DNA from: Bugula neritina
Taxonomy: Eukaryota; Bryozoa; Gymnolaemata; Cheilostomatida; Bugulidae
Direction of reading: 5' to 3'
Length of the DNA stretch: 64,000 bases
Assembly: GCA_964035545.1 (NCBI GenBank)
Contig: OZ037768.1
Coordinates: forward strand, 14,446,175-14,510,174
Of the stretch, positions 39,250 through 54,141 are shown in pieces. Position numbers and translations under genes: made by a program. The notes beneath the pieces are model-generated. The model did no database searches. It saw nothing but the letters and a program-made list of their open reading frames with translations, and was not told the origin of the DNA. Every line of letters starts with the position of its first letter. The first letter of the stretch is position 1.

Positions 39250-40363
39250 ATATTCAATAGTTGGTATTAAATTTAAACCTGAAGTTGAACTAATTATGGC
39301 ATCGGTAATGTTTATGTCTGCTTTAACTTATGATCTTATAACTATTATAACATTCAACATTCATGAATATAATTAATATTACAATAAGTATAACATCAAT
39401 CAATAAAATTAAATATAAATATAACTTTAACTTACTCTTAACGTATATAATATTATTATTACTATTTGTATTAATTAGTATTATTATTAGTATTAATTTT
39501 AATAGTACCTACTTATACTTATGTTATAGTAATAGTATTAGTTACCCATGCCTAGCCCTATGAGTACGCCTTTCGCTATGGCAATAACTATAAGTATGTA
39601 TAACTAAAAGAACAAATAATCTTGATAATATTAATAATTATCATTAGTTTTACTTATACTTATTTTGATTATCGTTATAATTAATAGTTATGATTGTCAT
39701 CATCATTTCATTATGATCAACTTAAAGTGATTATGGATATCAACATACTGTACATTCAGTACTAGGGTAGGTCATAATGACAGTGACACTGATAGTCAAG
39801 GTGTTGGTGATGAATGATGAACATCAACATGAAATTGCACTCCGCGATGAACATCAACATGAACAACACTCAAAAGTACAAGTACATGCTAATGCTTATA
39901 CTTATAGTTATACTTTGAGTCATAACGATAATGTAAATTTTTATCTACGCTGCATAAACTTGAAAAACTGCTGACAGTTATACAGTCTTCTTATACCTTA
40001 TTTTTGAAAGATACAAAATGTATCAGGTATGCAACAAAACAAGCGTCAGTGTGCAATAATAATAAATATTATAAGTGACAAACGTGTTAGTCAACAAATC
40101 GTGTAACGTAGCAGGCACATGCATCTCATCGGCAATACCTGTTTTGGATTGCAGTTAATTCCTATTAGCCAGCAAAATTTGTAAGTAACACCTCCAAAGG
40201 CGTGGTGATTTTGAGGAGGTGACAACTCCTTACAATCTAATGCTGATGAAATTACATGATGATTCAATAGCTCTTGCAAGAGTAGCTCATTTTATAGTCA
40301 ATAGAGTATGCTGCTACTAATTTTCAACGTTGTATTAATTAAAATAACAAAATAAGAACTTAC
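39250..40363. other. Intron; nothing recognised
   Basis: Very AT-rich. A short duplication (GATGAACATCAACATGAA) lies near 39809-39863. No gene. Confidence 0.5.
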
Positions 40364-40544
40364 TTCATGAAAAAATTAGCTAACTCATCATGGGATTCCT
40401 TGGAGGCAACATCTTCAGGTAGCAGACCACTTCGATTAGGAGTATCTAATAATTGATGAGCGCCAGCTAGTTTCAACATGAATTTACTAAGCTTTGTTAA
40501 TCCAAACCGGGCAGCAAAGTGAAGTAAAGTTTCTCGATGATTAT
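40364..40544 (-). CDS. RhoGEF exon: ankyrin repeat segment
   Basis: 181 nt between the acceptor TTATTATCTCATAG and a perfect donor (ATGAA|GTAAGT); phase 1 in, phase 2 out. It encodes an ankyrin helix pair (ETLLHFAARFGLTKLSKFML), then PNRSGLLPEDVASKESHDEL, a second repeat-like unit. In ARHGEF28/AKAP13 the same segment reads HRE-S-LLH-x-A-x-R-x-GL-x-KL. The ankyrin of the BCAP/BANK adaptors also resembles it (TLLHFAA), but the preceding exon fits only the RhoGEF family. Residues are about 143-203. A degenerate retroelement on the opposite strand sits in the intron that follows. Confidence 0.88.
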
Positions 40545-40880
40545 CTATGAGATAATAAGACCACAACATAACCGCTTGTCATTGCGAACATTTTTCATTT
40601 ACTTCACAATACTAGGCAAAGTTTATTTTACATGAAGGTACTAAAACTAGTAAGTAAATTGCATGCACTAAAAGGCCTGTCATTTGCTTACAAGTGATTT
40701 AGATTCATCAATAAATATATATCATATGTGTTATAAATTGCAAATGAGACTATTTTATATTATTGGCACCTAGTAATTATTACTTTTAAATGTATTGAAT
40801 TATATATTATACTAATGAAATTAAAGTTAAATGTCTCAGCTTCTCTTTATATATACTGCGATAAAATTTACAATTAAACT

Positions 40881-41813
<933 letters not shown>

Positions 41814-41887
41814 CAGTTTTTTACAAATAACACAGTTTGGTTACACTGATCTGTGGCAAGACGGAAAAAGAGTATAAAATGTTGTAC

Positions 41888-42023
41888 CAGCTGTGTAAGG
41901 TCCTTGCAGTGTCCAATTAGAATCCAACTCTAATGTTGCAAATTCTTCAAGTAGCCTATCATCAAGGGTGGGCAACTCTTCATTGACAAAGCTGAACATC
42001 TCAGATCTTATTGAATCCATATT
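41888..42023 (-). CDS. RhoGEF exon: conserved N-terminal block before ankyrin
   Basis: 136 nt, acceptor ATAACTAG, donor GCTG|GTACAAC; phase 0 in, phase 1 out. It encodes N-M-D-S-I-R then EELPTLDDRLLEEFATLELD and SNWTLQG, the pattern LP-x-LD-x-x-L ... LEL-x-x-x-W-T found before the ankyrin repeat in vertebrate ARHGEF28 and AKAP13. With the next exon this is the best family evidence in the window. A 930-bp (GT)n tract begins only 76 bp past its donor. Residues are about 97-142. Confidence 0.85.
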
Positions 42024-43470
42024 CTAGTTATATTATATTACAATGACTATTATAGTTTATCATAACACAATTATACATGCACACTCATGTACACTATAAC
42101 AGTATGTTTCCAGCAATGGTGGTATAATGCGTTAAAGTCATATTTTACTTGCTAGTAAGTTGAATAAAATAGGCGTGAGATTCAAATAGTTTAGCTATTT
42201 ATTGCTGGATATTAATTCAACCAGTTCTAATAGCTATTGTATTTAATATTCTAGCTGTTTTTAATACTATTAGATTATATATTGTGTATATCCTTTGTAT
42301 TTGACTCAAAGTGTTTCAACGTGCAAAGTGAAAGTACATGCTAACATTACTTTGTCGGTGTTTTTGCTATTATAATACAGACTATAGCTATGTGGCACAT
42401 AACTTCAGGCACTTAGAAAGTTGCCTTCTTTTATTAAACTAGCCTCTTCATATAAAAATGCTGTTTTAAAATGATTTTTTTTACAAAAGCATGCTGAAAA
42501 TGTTTTAGTATAAATGTTGATAGTAAACTTGCAAGCTGTTTGTATTGGTATGCCACCAATCATTGTAGCTTTCTCGCTTCATTACTACATGACATCGAAA
42601 GCTATTCTTAGCTAGCAGTGCTGTTACTCTAATTCAATGTTCCTAGCACGGCACAGGTCAGTGTGTTCAGATCAAGCAGTCTCTGAGGAACATTTTAACT
42701 TCTCTCTTTTAACTGAAGGCTTACTACATCTGCTACTATATTATACAAACACACAACTTTATACTCTAATATTTTATACTCTGGATCTAGACCACTGGTT
42801 TGACATTTTGGATGACACAGGATATCTTCTCTGTGCATCAATTTTGTAAGTCTCATTTGGATTATTATGATGTCATTTTACCTACAGTTTATGTATACAT
42901 TCTACAATGGCTAATGTCATATTGTTTAAATCTATACCATTCTCAAAATGTTTCTTTAACTTTTCGATCTACGTTGTTACTTACAACAGCTTAAGTCACT
43001 ATGTATATTTAAGCATTACCTATAATGATAATGCTCAATTATTTTGATTTTGATGTAACTTATATTATCTAACACCTTCCTGTGGTCTTTGGCAGTTTAT
43101 ATAATTTTTATTTTTTCCCATTATATTTCCAGGGTACTATTCGATAGTTAATAAACTTAATAAACCTTTTGCCAAGTTGGCTGATAATAAAGTCAATCAC
43201 AATCTAAGTCATCCTGTCACTGTCACAAACCCGATACACTGTCCTTGTGCCATTAACTATATGGAATTTTGTAAATAGTCTAATAAAGTGGCTAGAAGTA
43301 ATAACTAGCACTGTCTATTTTTAGCATAGTTTGTGCATAATTTTATAAACAGGGAATATAATATTATATTGCATCTATGAAAGTGTATAACTTTAGTGCA
43401 AAATTTAAAGGGAATTCATTTATACCAGTTTTATAATGCAGTCATCAGTATTGATTAGCAGTTGACGTAC
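42024..43470. other. Intron; nothing recognised
   Basis: AT-rich. Plus-strand open frames at 42637-42994 lack domains and sit in the intron of the minus-strand gene. Confidence 0.5.
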
Positions 43471-43730
43471 CTCAAGTGCATCCAAATCAGTAACTGATTG
43501 TTTTAAGAACTCTGCAAGCTCTTGGGTGTGTAGTTGGAGAGTAGCAGGGCTAGGAGCTGCTTTTTTGTTAAATATTGGTGGATCAGCAGCATTAGAGTTT
43601 ATTTCTGCTACCTCTAAATCTTCAGAATCTATTCTAAATGGCAAAGTACTGTTGAGAGAATTTCCATCATCACGACTACTTTTGTCTGAAATATATCGTA
43701 GTTGTAAGTCCACTCCTTCCTTGTTAGCTT
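43471..43730 (-). CDS. RhoGEF exon: acidic/Ser linker leading to conserved helical block
   Basis: The acceptor is strong (CTTTTATTTATAG) and the donor good (CTTGAG|GTACGT); phase 1 in, phase 0 out, 260 nt. It encodes an Asn/Ser/Asp-rich stretch followed by a helix-like segment (TQELAEFLKQSVTDLDALE). That segment aligns in position with the residues just before the conserved block of ARHGEF28/AKAP13. Both upstream exon candidates splice to it in the same phase, making it the first shared coding exon. Residues are about 11-97 counted from the ATG at 46195. Confidence 0.72.
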
Positions 43731-43830
43731 CTATAAATAAAAGTTTTAGTTATGACTGAAAACAACATAAATTATATTTCAGAAAAGGTGTTTTCATAAA
43801 GGTTTTTAGATATAAGATGAAAGTAGCAGC

Positions 43831-44260
43831 GCTTTCATCCCAGTTAGACGCTATTTTTAATTTTAGTACGGTATATTAATATACCTATATATACTTATAT
43901 AACTGTTGTATTGATTGCTAAACATGAAATAATAGCTAATGTGAATTATCTAAAATAATATTTCAATTTTCACGAATTTGTGTGAGACAAAAAATAGGAA
44001 TGCATTAATAATAAGACATTGTCTTTAATGAAGATACTTCATATTGAAACATTTTTTCAAACAACGAGTATAAAAGATGTAAAATTAATAACTACATGTT
44101 AATGCAGATCAAAGGAATTTATTTATGTGCTAAATAGCAAACAATTGGTCCGAATTTATTTAGATATACATAAATTTCAATAATATTCAAATAAATTGCA
44201 TATAATACATATAGTTATATTGTACTAAAATTAAATTTAAATAGCGTCTAACTGGAAAGC
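43831..44260. mobile_element. MITE with GACGCTATTT ends, copy 3
   Basis: The left end GCTTTCATCCCAGTTAGACG and right end AAATAGCGTCTAACTGGAAA are inverted repeats. The interior matches 27604-27980. About 430 bp, non-coding. The clearest copy of the family. Confidence 0.8.
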
Positions 44261-46164
44261 ATCTATGTGGGATGACACCGCAGCATAGCAGCTACTACTG
44301 TTGCTAATGCCACATCATTTATTGTACATCTATGCACTTTTAGATAATAGTTAGATATTTAAGAATAATTATCCAGTTGAATACAGGCTTAAGCACCCAT
44401 GCGACCTGCAGCAGAATTTATATTGTTAAAGTTCTATATACATTATTTCACAGAACTAGTTCACAGAATTATTTCTCCGAAATAATTTGATACCATATTA
44501 CTTTACGTTTGGTCCTCCATTGCAATTTATAGCCAGCTATTATGCGTTTGATTTGAAATGCTTTAGAAACAATGTGCCATTTTCATATCAAAACATTACT
44601 ATAGCAATTATTCTAACTACACCTAACTATTTAAAATGTAAATCCCATGCATTGTAAATAAAGCTACACTTTATTTGTTACCATGCAGTTAGGTAAATTT
44701 TACATATTTTACAGTTTAAATTTAAATATATCGCAAGTAAATGTAAACCTGTGACATAAACCAAAAACAGTCTCAATGTACCCTTATACAGGTTAAACAT
44801 AACTATGCTGCCAACTTGTCTATGCTTTAAACTGAGTTACATATGATATTCAGACCTGGATGTTTATTTTTTGTGTCTTAGTTTTGTTTTTTATTTATCT
44901 GTCACTAGCTTGTGAATATCAGAGACAAGTTCGTTTTTAAAGTTTTAGGAGAGTTTTAGAAATGTTAGAAGGTTTACTTTTGTGCTCTTATTTACGATAA
45001 TTCTGTAGAAAAAGGATACACTAATTTAAAAATATTTTGCTTTTTATTTAAAGCGCTGCAGTAAAACTTTTTATATTAAATAAGCCAAGCAGCTTGCTAA
45101 GTTAACCTATAATATAATTGAGTGGTGTTTATATAGGACATTTTTGTTTATATTACAGCTCTGTCTACATAATGAATTATTATACTACTTGTATGAGTTT
45201 AGCCAAAAGACAGTATGTGCGCAATCATAGTTGGGGGAAATTTTGCTATGATTCTGTCTTATAACTAATAAATAATGCACAATACCTAGACAATAAAATA
45301 GCTGGATAAGATGCACTTCTATTAAAAATGATGTTAAAAGTTGAAATTTGAATTTCTACCTTTTATGCAATTGAAGATTTAGTTTTGATCGAAAAGGTTG
45401 ACTTATTAACTGTATCAAACCTTGCAGCCTCCTTAAAAAAGGCATACAATAATTGATAGTTTTTACATGATTTGTCAGATGCTTATAATACTTGATAATA
45501 GAAACGATCAAACTCCAACAGTGTAGCAGTAAATAATTCCGGTTTCATAAAGAATCTCCTTCACTATTATGGTAATATTAAAATATTCTTATATATATTA
45601 GCTTTATCTGCATACTGTTTTAGGGTTACAATATTCATAGCTAACTTTCATTGAATGCTGTTTTAACTGTTAACTTTTAAACTGTTTAACTGCTTAACTA
45701 TTAAACTTACAACTGTTAAGCTAAATCAGTGATCAGGCTTGTGCGTGATTTGGGTACTTTGAGAGACTTAACTTCAGATCTATGGTGAAAATTTGCAAAT
45801 CAATTGAACAAATTTACCTAAACTATAAACTTTGATATGGGTCCTGCAGTTGGATCATGTAGTTTATTTTTGCTAATTTTCTCTTTGTGTTTACTAATAA
45901 AATTCATGTCTTGATACCAGATTAGAAGACCAGGATGATTTTTGCTTACAACAAAAAGACCAGGATGATTTTTGCTTACAACAAATATCTATATAACACT
46001 CATTTTCTTTAGACAACCACGACATTGCAAAAATACAATCTACAGAGTGAAAGCAAAAGAGATGGGGGCATAATGGCGAGGCTTTTTTTATAGAAGAGCA
46101 TGACAATAATGAATCAATTATGGGCAAAATAACTGAGTCTAATTTTGCAGATGAGTAAACTTAC
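44261..46164. other. Intron; one short tandem duplication
   Basis: 45927-45984 contains two copies of a roughly 30-bp unit (AGACCAGGATGATTTTTGCT...). Nothing else recognised. Confidence 0.55.
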
Positions 46165-46198
46165 CTGTCTTAGACAGAGAGCATTCACTTTCCATGAT
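46165..46198 (-). CDS. Alternative first coding exon (starts MESECSL)
   Basis: A 34-nt segment ending at a perfect donor (AAGACAG|GTAAGT). The ATG is at 46195-46193, with an in-frame TAA four codons upstream. The donor leaves phase 1, which joins the exon at 43730 in frame (K-T-E-A-N-K). A CTGCAG acceptor-like sequence precedes it, so it could instead be an internal exon, but the frame it would need is phase 0, which the 48878 donor does not give. The simplest reading is an alternative first exon with its own promoter and 5' UTR. It contributes about 10 residues and no domain. Confidence 0.55.
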
Positions 46199-46854
46199 CT
46201 GCAGTTACGCAAAATTTGGCAAAGTATTAACACTACATCTGGTGGTTGCAGCTACTACTAGAACTGCAGTATAACTTTACACCTTCAAGTTACGGAATAG
46301 TCAATAACTTTTAATAAACTTTATAAAGCCGTGAAATTAAATCTACAATCGGCATTAAAGCATGCTTATTAACAATAGCTTCATGCATTCTGAATTGTAG
46401 TTAAGGCATTTGGCTAAAAGAAGAAGTATTTGCTTTACACAAATCGCCTTTTATTTGTTATTCAATGCCTTTCGCTAACGGGGTTAGTCAAGGTACTCAA
46501 GAACAATGCACAGAGGCAGTACAGCTTTATTTTACGCAAAGCTTGAAGTCGAAAATGCTGCAATAAAACTGGTAATACCCTAGTAACTTGCTTTTTTACA
46601 TTTTAAGTGAATATGAATTTCGCGATTGTCATCTAACAATGCAAAAAAATTGGTGTTATTAATGGCATTTTCCAGTATTAGCTAGTTTTCAACACAATTA
46701 CTTCCAACAGCTCAACTACATAATCAAATTATGATTATTAATGATAATTAATACGGTACCCAATAGTATATTATGTAATAAATATTACCTACGGATTTGG
46801 GAAGCAGAAAAGAAATTAAACTGCTGCCTAAGCAAATTGAAAACACTTTTAGAA

Positions 46855-47296
46855 ACTTGCACAATGAGCCACCTGATTATTGCATGGTGATGTACGTTTA
46901 ATCTTGCCTTCCTCTGCTATTCGTGGTGGCACAAACTGTACAGCTAAAACATGAATTTGGCTGTAGATTTGAAAGAGTATCTTTATTGATTTGTTATATT
47001 AAATAAATAAAGATCAGATGCAACAAAATCAGCAAAGTTTTAATATATTTGTTGTGTCCCACCCAGTGGCCCATTGTACCCCGGTACTGGGGCACAATGG
47101 GCCGATTTTTTGGTCATGAAAACTTCATCATTCTGAAAGTTGTGAGAGAGATAGAAACAACAAACTGATACCTGTAATAGACAACAAATGCAGCATTAGG
47201 ACTAAAGATTATTGAACTAATAATTTGAAAAACAGACGAATGAGAACAACAAATGCAAAATCAGCCCGATGTGTCCCCCCCCCCGTTACCCCTATT
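46855..47296 (+). mobile_element. GGGGTAACGG-end element, copy B (internally deleted)
   Basis: Matches the right third of the full copy at 61604-62934 in the same orientation and ends in a C-rich CCCCGTTACCCCTA. It includes the palindromic motif at about 47068-47103. A large part of the left half is missing. Confidence 0.75.
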
Positions 47297-47324
47297 CTAG
47301 TCAAAGTGTTCTAATGACAGTGTT

Positions 47325-48050
47325 GTGGGGTACAATGGGCCACTGGGTCGAACACAACAAATATATTGAGACTTTGCTGATTTTGTTGCATCTATTATTT
47401 ATTTATTTAATATGACAAATAGATAAAAATATTCTTTCAGATCTACAGCAAAATTTATGTTTTAGCTGTACAGTTTGTGCCACTATGGATAGCAGAGGAA
47501 GGCAAAATTAAACCCACATCACTCGGTTCTACAGTTCCATTATCATTAATGTTTAGAACTAAAAATTTTCTTTTATTTTCACTGATCAGAAGAACTTTCA
47601 TCAAAAGAAAAAAACTTCAGTAACATGTACTACAAAATTCCGAGTGGACGTTTTTCTATGAACTGTAGTTAAGGTGTGGCCAAATTGAAAATAAATGTGC
47701 CTCAAGGAAAATTTATTTTAGAGTTTGCTGTTTTACTAATTTAGCAATGTAGAGACAAACAATGGCAACATTATCAGTAAAATATAGGCTTCTTGCCTTT
47801 GAGTGTAAAAAGTTATGAAGCTTTAATGATATCCTAAAAAATTTACAAAAAGTAGGTGAAAACAGTTTTTTTATTCGTCTTTTCAACACGTATGTTTCGC
47901 AAGTGTTTAAACTACAAAGGCTGAATAATTATGTCAATATCTTTTCACGAAAAAAAATCACAATTCTAAATTAATAAGTTCTCTTGCAATTTAGCCGGCT
48001 TTTTGTACCCCTATGACTGTTGTGCCCCTCCTTCCCCGTTAACCCTACTG
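47325..48050 (-). mobile_element. GGGGTAACGG-end element, copy C (inverted)
   Basis: Reverse-complement copy of the same family, starting about 30 bp after copy B, so the two face each other. It ends GTACCCCTATGACTGTTGTG then CCCCGTTAACCCTA. Its interior matches 61.7-62.7 kb inverted, with a deletion. Confidence 0.75.
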
Positions 48051-48877
48051 TGACTAGAACACTGTGACTATTACGCTGTGACTAGAACATTGTGAGTAGA
48101 ATACTGTGACTATATAGAAGATCACTAGGATGATGTCACTGATTTATTGTCATACAATGTCATTCATTAACATATTGTTACTAGCAAACACTAAAGATAG
48201 TAGTGACATGAATTTTTCCTTAAATTTAACCTGGTCAATATGTTAAGAATGTGAATCATTCTGTTGTTAATCTGACTTCTAAGCTAATCAAATGATAAAT
48301 GAATGCAACAACTCGCTAATTCACATTTGATAAACTGGAAGGCCCATTTGAAATCACTGTCACTTGGATTAGACAATTTTGTGAATTCTAGGCCGAGAGT
48401 CTCTAAACATTTTGGTGCAGCTTGCTTTACTTTTGATGCATATGCATGTATAAGAAAATTGGTTTCCTGTGCAACTTTCTTATAGCTTATAATTGAGGTT
48501 TAGAGAGTCCTTTTCAAAAAGAACAAATAATTATTAGTAAATAATCCAAGCTAATGTAATAAAAATTCGATGTCCATAGTGCATTTTAATAAAAAAATGG
48601 GTTCAAAGCACCTTTGCTTACATTTAGTGCAATAAATAGAATATCACAGTTAATAATAAAGCTGGCACCATACATATATATATCCTAATATTATGAATAA
48701 TTATTATATTACTTTAAAAGCAGTACTATTCAAATCTACCTGAACACTCTGACATAAAGAAAAATGTTGTAATATTCTAAAACAAACATGAAAGATAACA
48801 GAAATTATAACTAATTCAATATAATATTGCATGTTATAAATATTCTACTTCAACAGATTGTGCCATATACTGCCTAC
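48051..48877. other. Intron; small tandem repeat, otherwise nothing
   Basis: 48051-48115 has four or five imperfect copies of CTGTGACTAGAACA. The rest has no supported feature. Confidence 0.5.
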
Positions 48878-49488
48878 CTCTTAGCATCAGTCGAGAACCC
48901 AAATGTGGAGAGTTTAATAGACTTAATCCTTGGCCGGAACTTATTTCTACAAGCGACTGTTTGTGAGACTGCTGCAGTTCTTTAGACTCTCTAATAGACA
49001 TTTTTCTAGCAGCTTGCTGAATGTGAGGCGTTTTTTGGGAATGCACTCTGGTTACCTTTACAGACTTGACTATTGTCTTCTGTTTAGATTCAATTGCATT
49101 ATCAAATTTTTTATCAAGTAATGGCAATATCTCATTTGTTTCGGTTGCACTGAATATAAATGCATTGGTTACATCATTTTCGTTGTCAGATTCCTCATTA
49201 GCTGAGTATTTTGGTGCAATACTAGATTTTAGAGTTGACCAAGACATTGACAAAGAAGGAGCTGATATACCGATTAGCTGTTTGTCAAAAAAAGATGGTT
49301 GTACTAGGTTTATGCTTCTTTGCAAAATTTTGCCAAACTTTTCTATCCTAGGAGACTTGCTTTTTTCTTATTTAAGTTCACTACCATCTTTAAAAGCATT
49401 TTCTACATACCGGTGTCTTTGTTTAGGCTTGGCTAAGAAAATGTGGTCATCAATGCTAGATGAGTCTTTTAGCTCAGAAAGTGAACCA
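48878..49488 (-). CDS. Upstream 5' coding exon(s) of the RhoGEF gene, Ser-rich
   Basis: Open minus-strand frame rich in Ser, Lys and Glu, with no recognised domain. The right border looks like an acceptor (CTTGTTTCATAAAG) and the left border is a donor (AAGAG|GTAGGC), giving phase 2 in and phase 1 out. The phase-1 end fits the exon at 43471-43730, not the 46165-46198 exon. One in-frame TAA lies near 49360. It would be removed if the 63-nt stretch 49348-49410 (starting GTATGT, ending CTCCTAG) is a tiny intron, splitting this into 49411-49488 and 48878-49347 with matching phases. Otherwise it is a nonsense change. Reading past the 48878 donor reaches a TAA after about 13 codons, so an alternative ending is possible. 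Upstream exons were not found. Confidence 0.5.
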
Positions 49489-49866
49489 CTTTATGAAACA
49501 AGAGGTAATGCGACTTTGTCTGTTCCTGTCATTCTGTAGCATTAGCTGCTTTCAACTATTTCCACAGTAGATCTTTACTTTGAATATAGCAGAAAAAAAT
49601 GTAGCATTTACATGTTCCAGACCAAAGTTAGCACCACTTCCATAAGTTGCAATACGGAGAATACTAGGCAATGGTAGTACCTAACTCAGGGTCATACATA
49701 TATTTATAACGTGCTTTCTTCTATTGCTAGCCTTCATGCTTCACTGATATCACCAATGAAAAACCTCACTGCAGACAATACCTGTCTTAAATAATTAATC
49801 TTTTACTGCAGCAGATTGGGATTTCTACGGCAACTATAAATCTATATTTCCAAAATGAACTAGTAA

Positions 49867-52320
<2,454 letters not shown>

Positions 52321-52472
52321 ACACATGACTTATATTTTAACACAATGGTGTGGGCTGTAACTTAACCGATCATGCACGCAGGTCATGCTCATCAGATTAA
52401 CACTACAACTTGATTGGTTAATTTCTGTGCATCAGCCCTTTGTAATAAAAACGATGTTAGACAGACTGATAC

Positions 52473-52815
52473 TGTTGTGAGTTTTAGCACAATTATCAAG
52501 CGTGGATTGCCTGCGTATTTAGTTTCAATTTAACTAGCAACTACTAACAGAGCTTGCGTACGATAACCTTTATTTAATTCGATAAACATAATTATAACAG
52601 TATGTCAAAACCACAATACATCAATCAATTATAACACGTCTTACTACTACGAGCCCCTGCTCTCAACACACATGGTTTCTGCTAGCTAACCCGCGAACAG
52701 TCACTTGACCGGAACCTTGTCTTCCGGTCCTTCTGATTGGATAGTAAAACATAGTTATAAGTATTCCCAAACAGGAGGAGACAAATGCATTATTATGCTA
52801 CGTAATCCCATTACA
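52473..52815 (-). repeat. 3' LTR of copy 2
   Basis: 343 bp, starting TGTAATGGG and ending CACAACA on the minus strand, identical by eye to 57427-57769. It contains an AATAAA signal (TTAAATAAAGG) on the element strand. Just inside is the purine tract GGTGGGGGCGG at about 52816-52826. Confidence 0.93.
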
Positions 52816-53092
52816 CCGCCCCCACCAGCAGAAAGCCATACTTTCTGATAAAAACAGAAATAGTATAATAATGCAAAAATAACATAAGTAAAGAAAACCC
52901 ACAAAGAGAAAGAAAAGAAATATCAAATGTATGACATATATAAACACATAGTAAGATAACGGATGGCCGGCGTACAACTGGCCAGCTATAAAGAGAGAGT
53001 CCTGGATCGTAGGTCATTAGCAGTCGAGCATTTACATGATCACAATGTAGTACCCCGGGAACATGCGGGGTGGAATTGTCAACTGTCAGCTC

Positions 53093-54121
53093 CTATTTTT
53101 GTAGGGACTGGATCCGGTGTCGTGCCTGCCGTGCACGTAGTCTACGCTTAAGGCGTCCCACTGAGCCCTTTAGTTCATTAAGGCTCACTGAAGTGCTGAG
53201 TAAATCGGGTGCCAACTGGGTGAATTCATCCTGCAGCCGTAGGAGTCTTTCTTCGACGGTTGCTAGTCGGGTAGGCCTGGTTGAGGTTGGCGTCGCCTCT
53301 TCCGGGGAGTCTGATGCTTCCATGGGGGTATTGTCTAGCCGCGGTATGATTGCAGCGACCGTTTTCACCATAGGGGACTTCTGACGGGCGGCTGTTAGCA
53401 ATGTATAAAATCCGGAGGATAACGCGGCCCAGGTTAAAGCTTTCTTAACCATTGGTTTGACCGCTTCTATGTATTGGTTGTAGTTGTCCGCGTCTACTAT
53501 ATAGCCCTCGCCCGCAAAACAGTCCATCATATGAGCCACGACAGGGTATGGGTACACGTCGTGAAATCCACACGGACAGAACCGTAGCAGGAAGTGTGCA
53601 TTCACATGCAGCCGCAGTCCTTGGTGTGAGGGAAGCTCTTCGTAACACACGTGGCAGGTGTGTTGTGACCTACTCGGTCCCCAGGCTTCTTCAATCTGCC
53701 GCTCCGTTAGTCGCGACACCCATCTGTGTCTTCGACGCAGCACCGCGGGCAGTCCGTTGTCCATTTCCGGTCCGTTATCCAAGGAGGAGAGAGAGTGTAG
53801 ATCCTGTGACCCAGAGTTGGTCGATCGAGTGTGATCTGCAAGAGTATAACAGTGTAAGAGGGTACACTGAGTGCAACCGGCGTATACAGCCTGGTGGGTA
53901 CTTAACTCAATTAGACACTCGTGAGACTCAGTTAATGAATAGTTGATCGAAGACACACACTGCTGTAACAGACTGTTAAGTCTTAGAGTCAATGTGAATT
54001 CTCACCACTAAAAATCATTACCGAGTCTCCAGCTTACTCTATTATAGCTAAGCTGATTAATACAGTTTAGCCCTCATACCAAAAACATAACTAACTCACC
54101 CCTCGATTCTTGGCAAGCCAT
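53093..54121 (-). CDS. Third ORF of copy 2: two zinc fingers plus coiled coil, probably spliced
   Basis: The continuous frame runs to 53093. A clean acceptor (GTTATACTCTTGCAG) at 53836 fits in phase with a short upstream exon 54100-54121, which starts ATG GCT TGC and ends at a GTGAGT donor. The implied intron is 264 nt and the product about 254 residues. Without splicing, the first ATG is at 53764 (223 residues). Zinc finger 1 is C-x2-C-x12-H-x3-H (CHVCYEELPS...H...H). Finger 2 is C-x-C-x12-H-x3-C. The C-terminus has a leucine-rich coiled coil (EERLLRLQDEFTQL) and a basic tail (RRLRARQARHR). It lies in the env position between pol and the 3' LTR but has no signal peptide or membrane segment. 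A nucleic-acid-binding role is likely; the function is unknown. Confidence 0.7.
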
Positions 54122-54141
54122 TGTGAATGAGAGTGGTATGT

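Noticed and set aside
40364-40544. Ankyrin exon assigned to a BCAP/BANK-type adaptor
   Set aside because: The ankyrin core is similar, but the preceding exon (LPTLDD...LELDSNWT) matches ARHGEF28/AKAP13 and no DBB or TIR-like domain is seen.
42637-42994. Plus-strand open frames in the intron
   Set aside because: Hydrophobic-looking but AT-driven; no start context, domain or repeat support.
45894-46127. Minus-strand 77-codon frame next to the first exon
   Set aside because: Contains a recent tandem duplication (FCCKQKSSWS) and no splice sites fit it to the gene.
49066-49539. 157-codon plus-strand open frame
   Set aside because: Opposite-strand shadow of the RhoGEF upstream exon.
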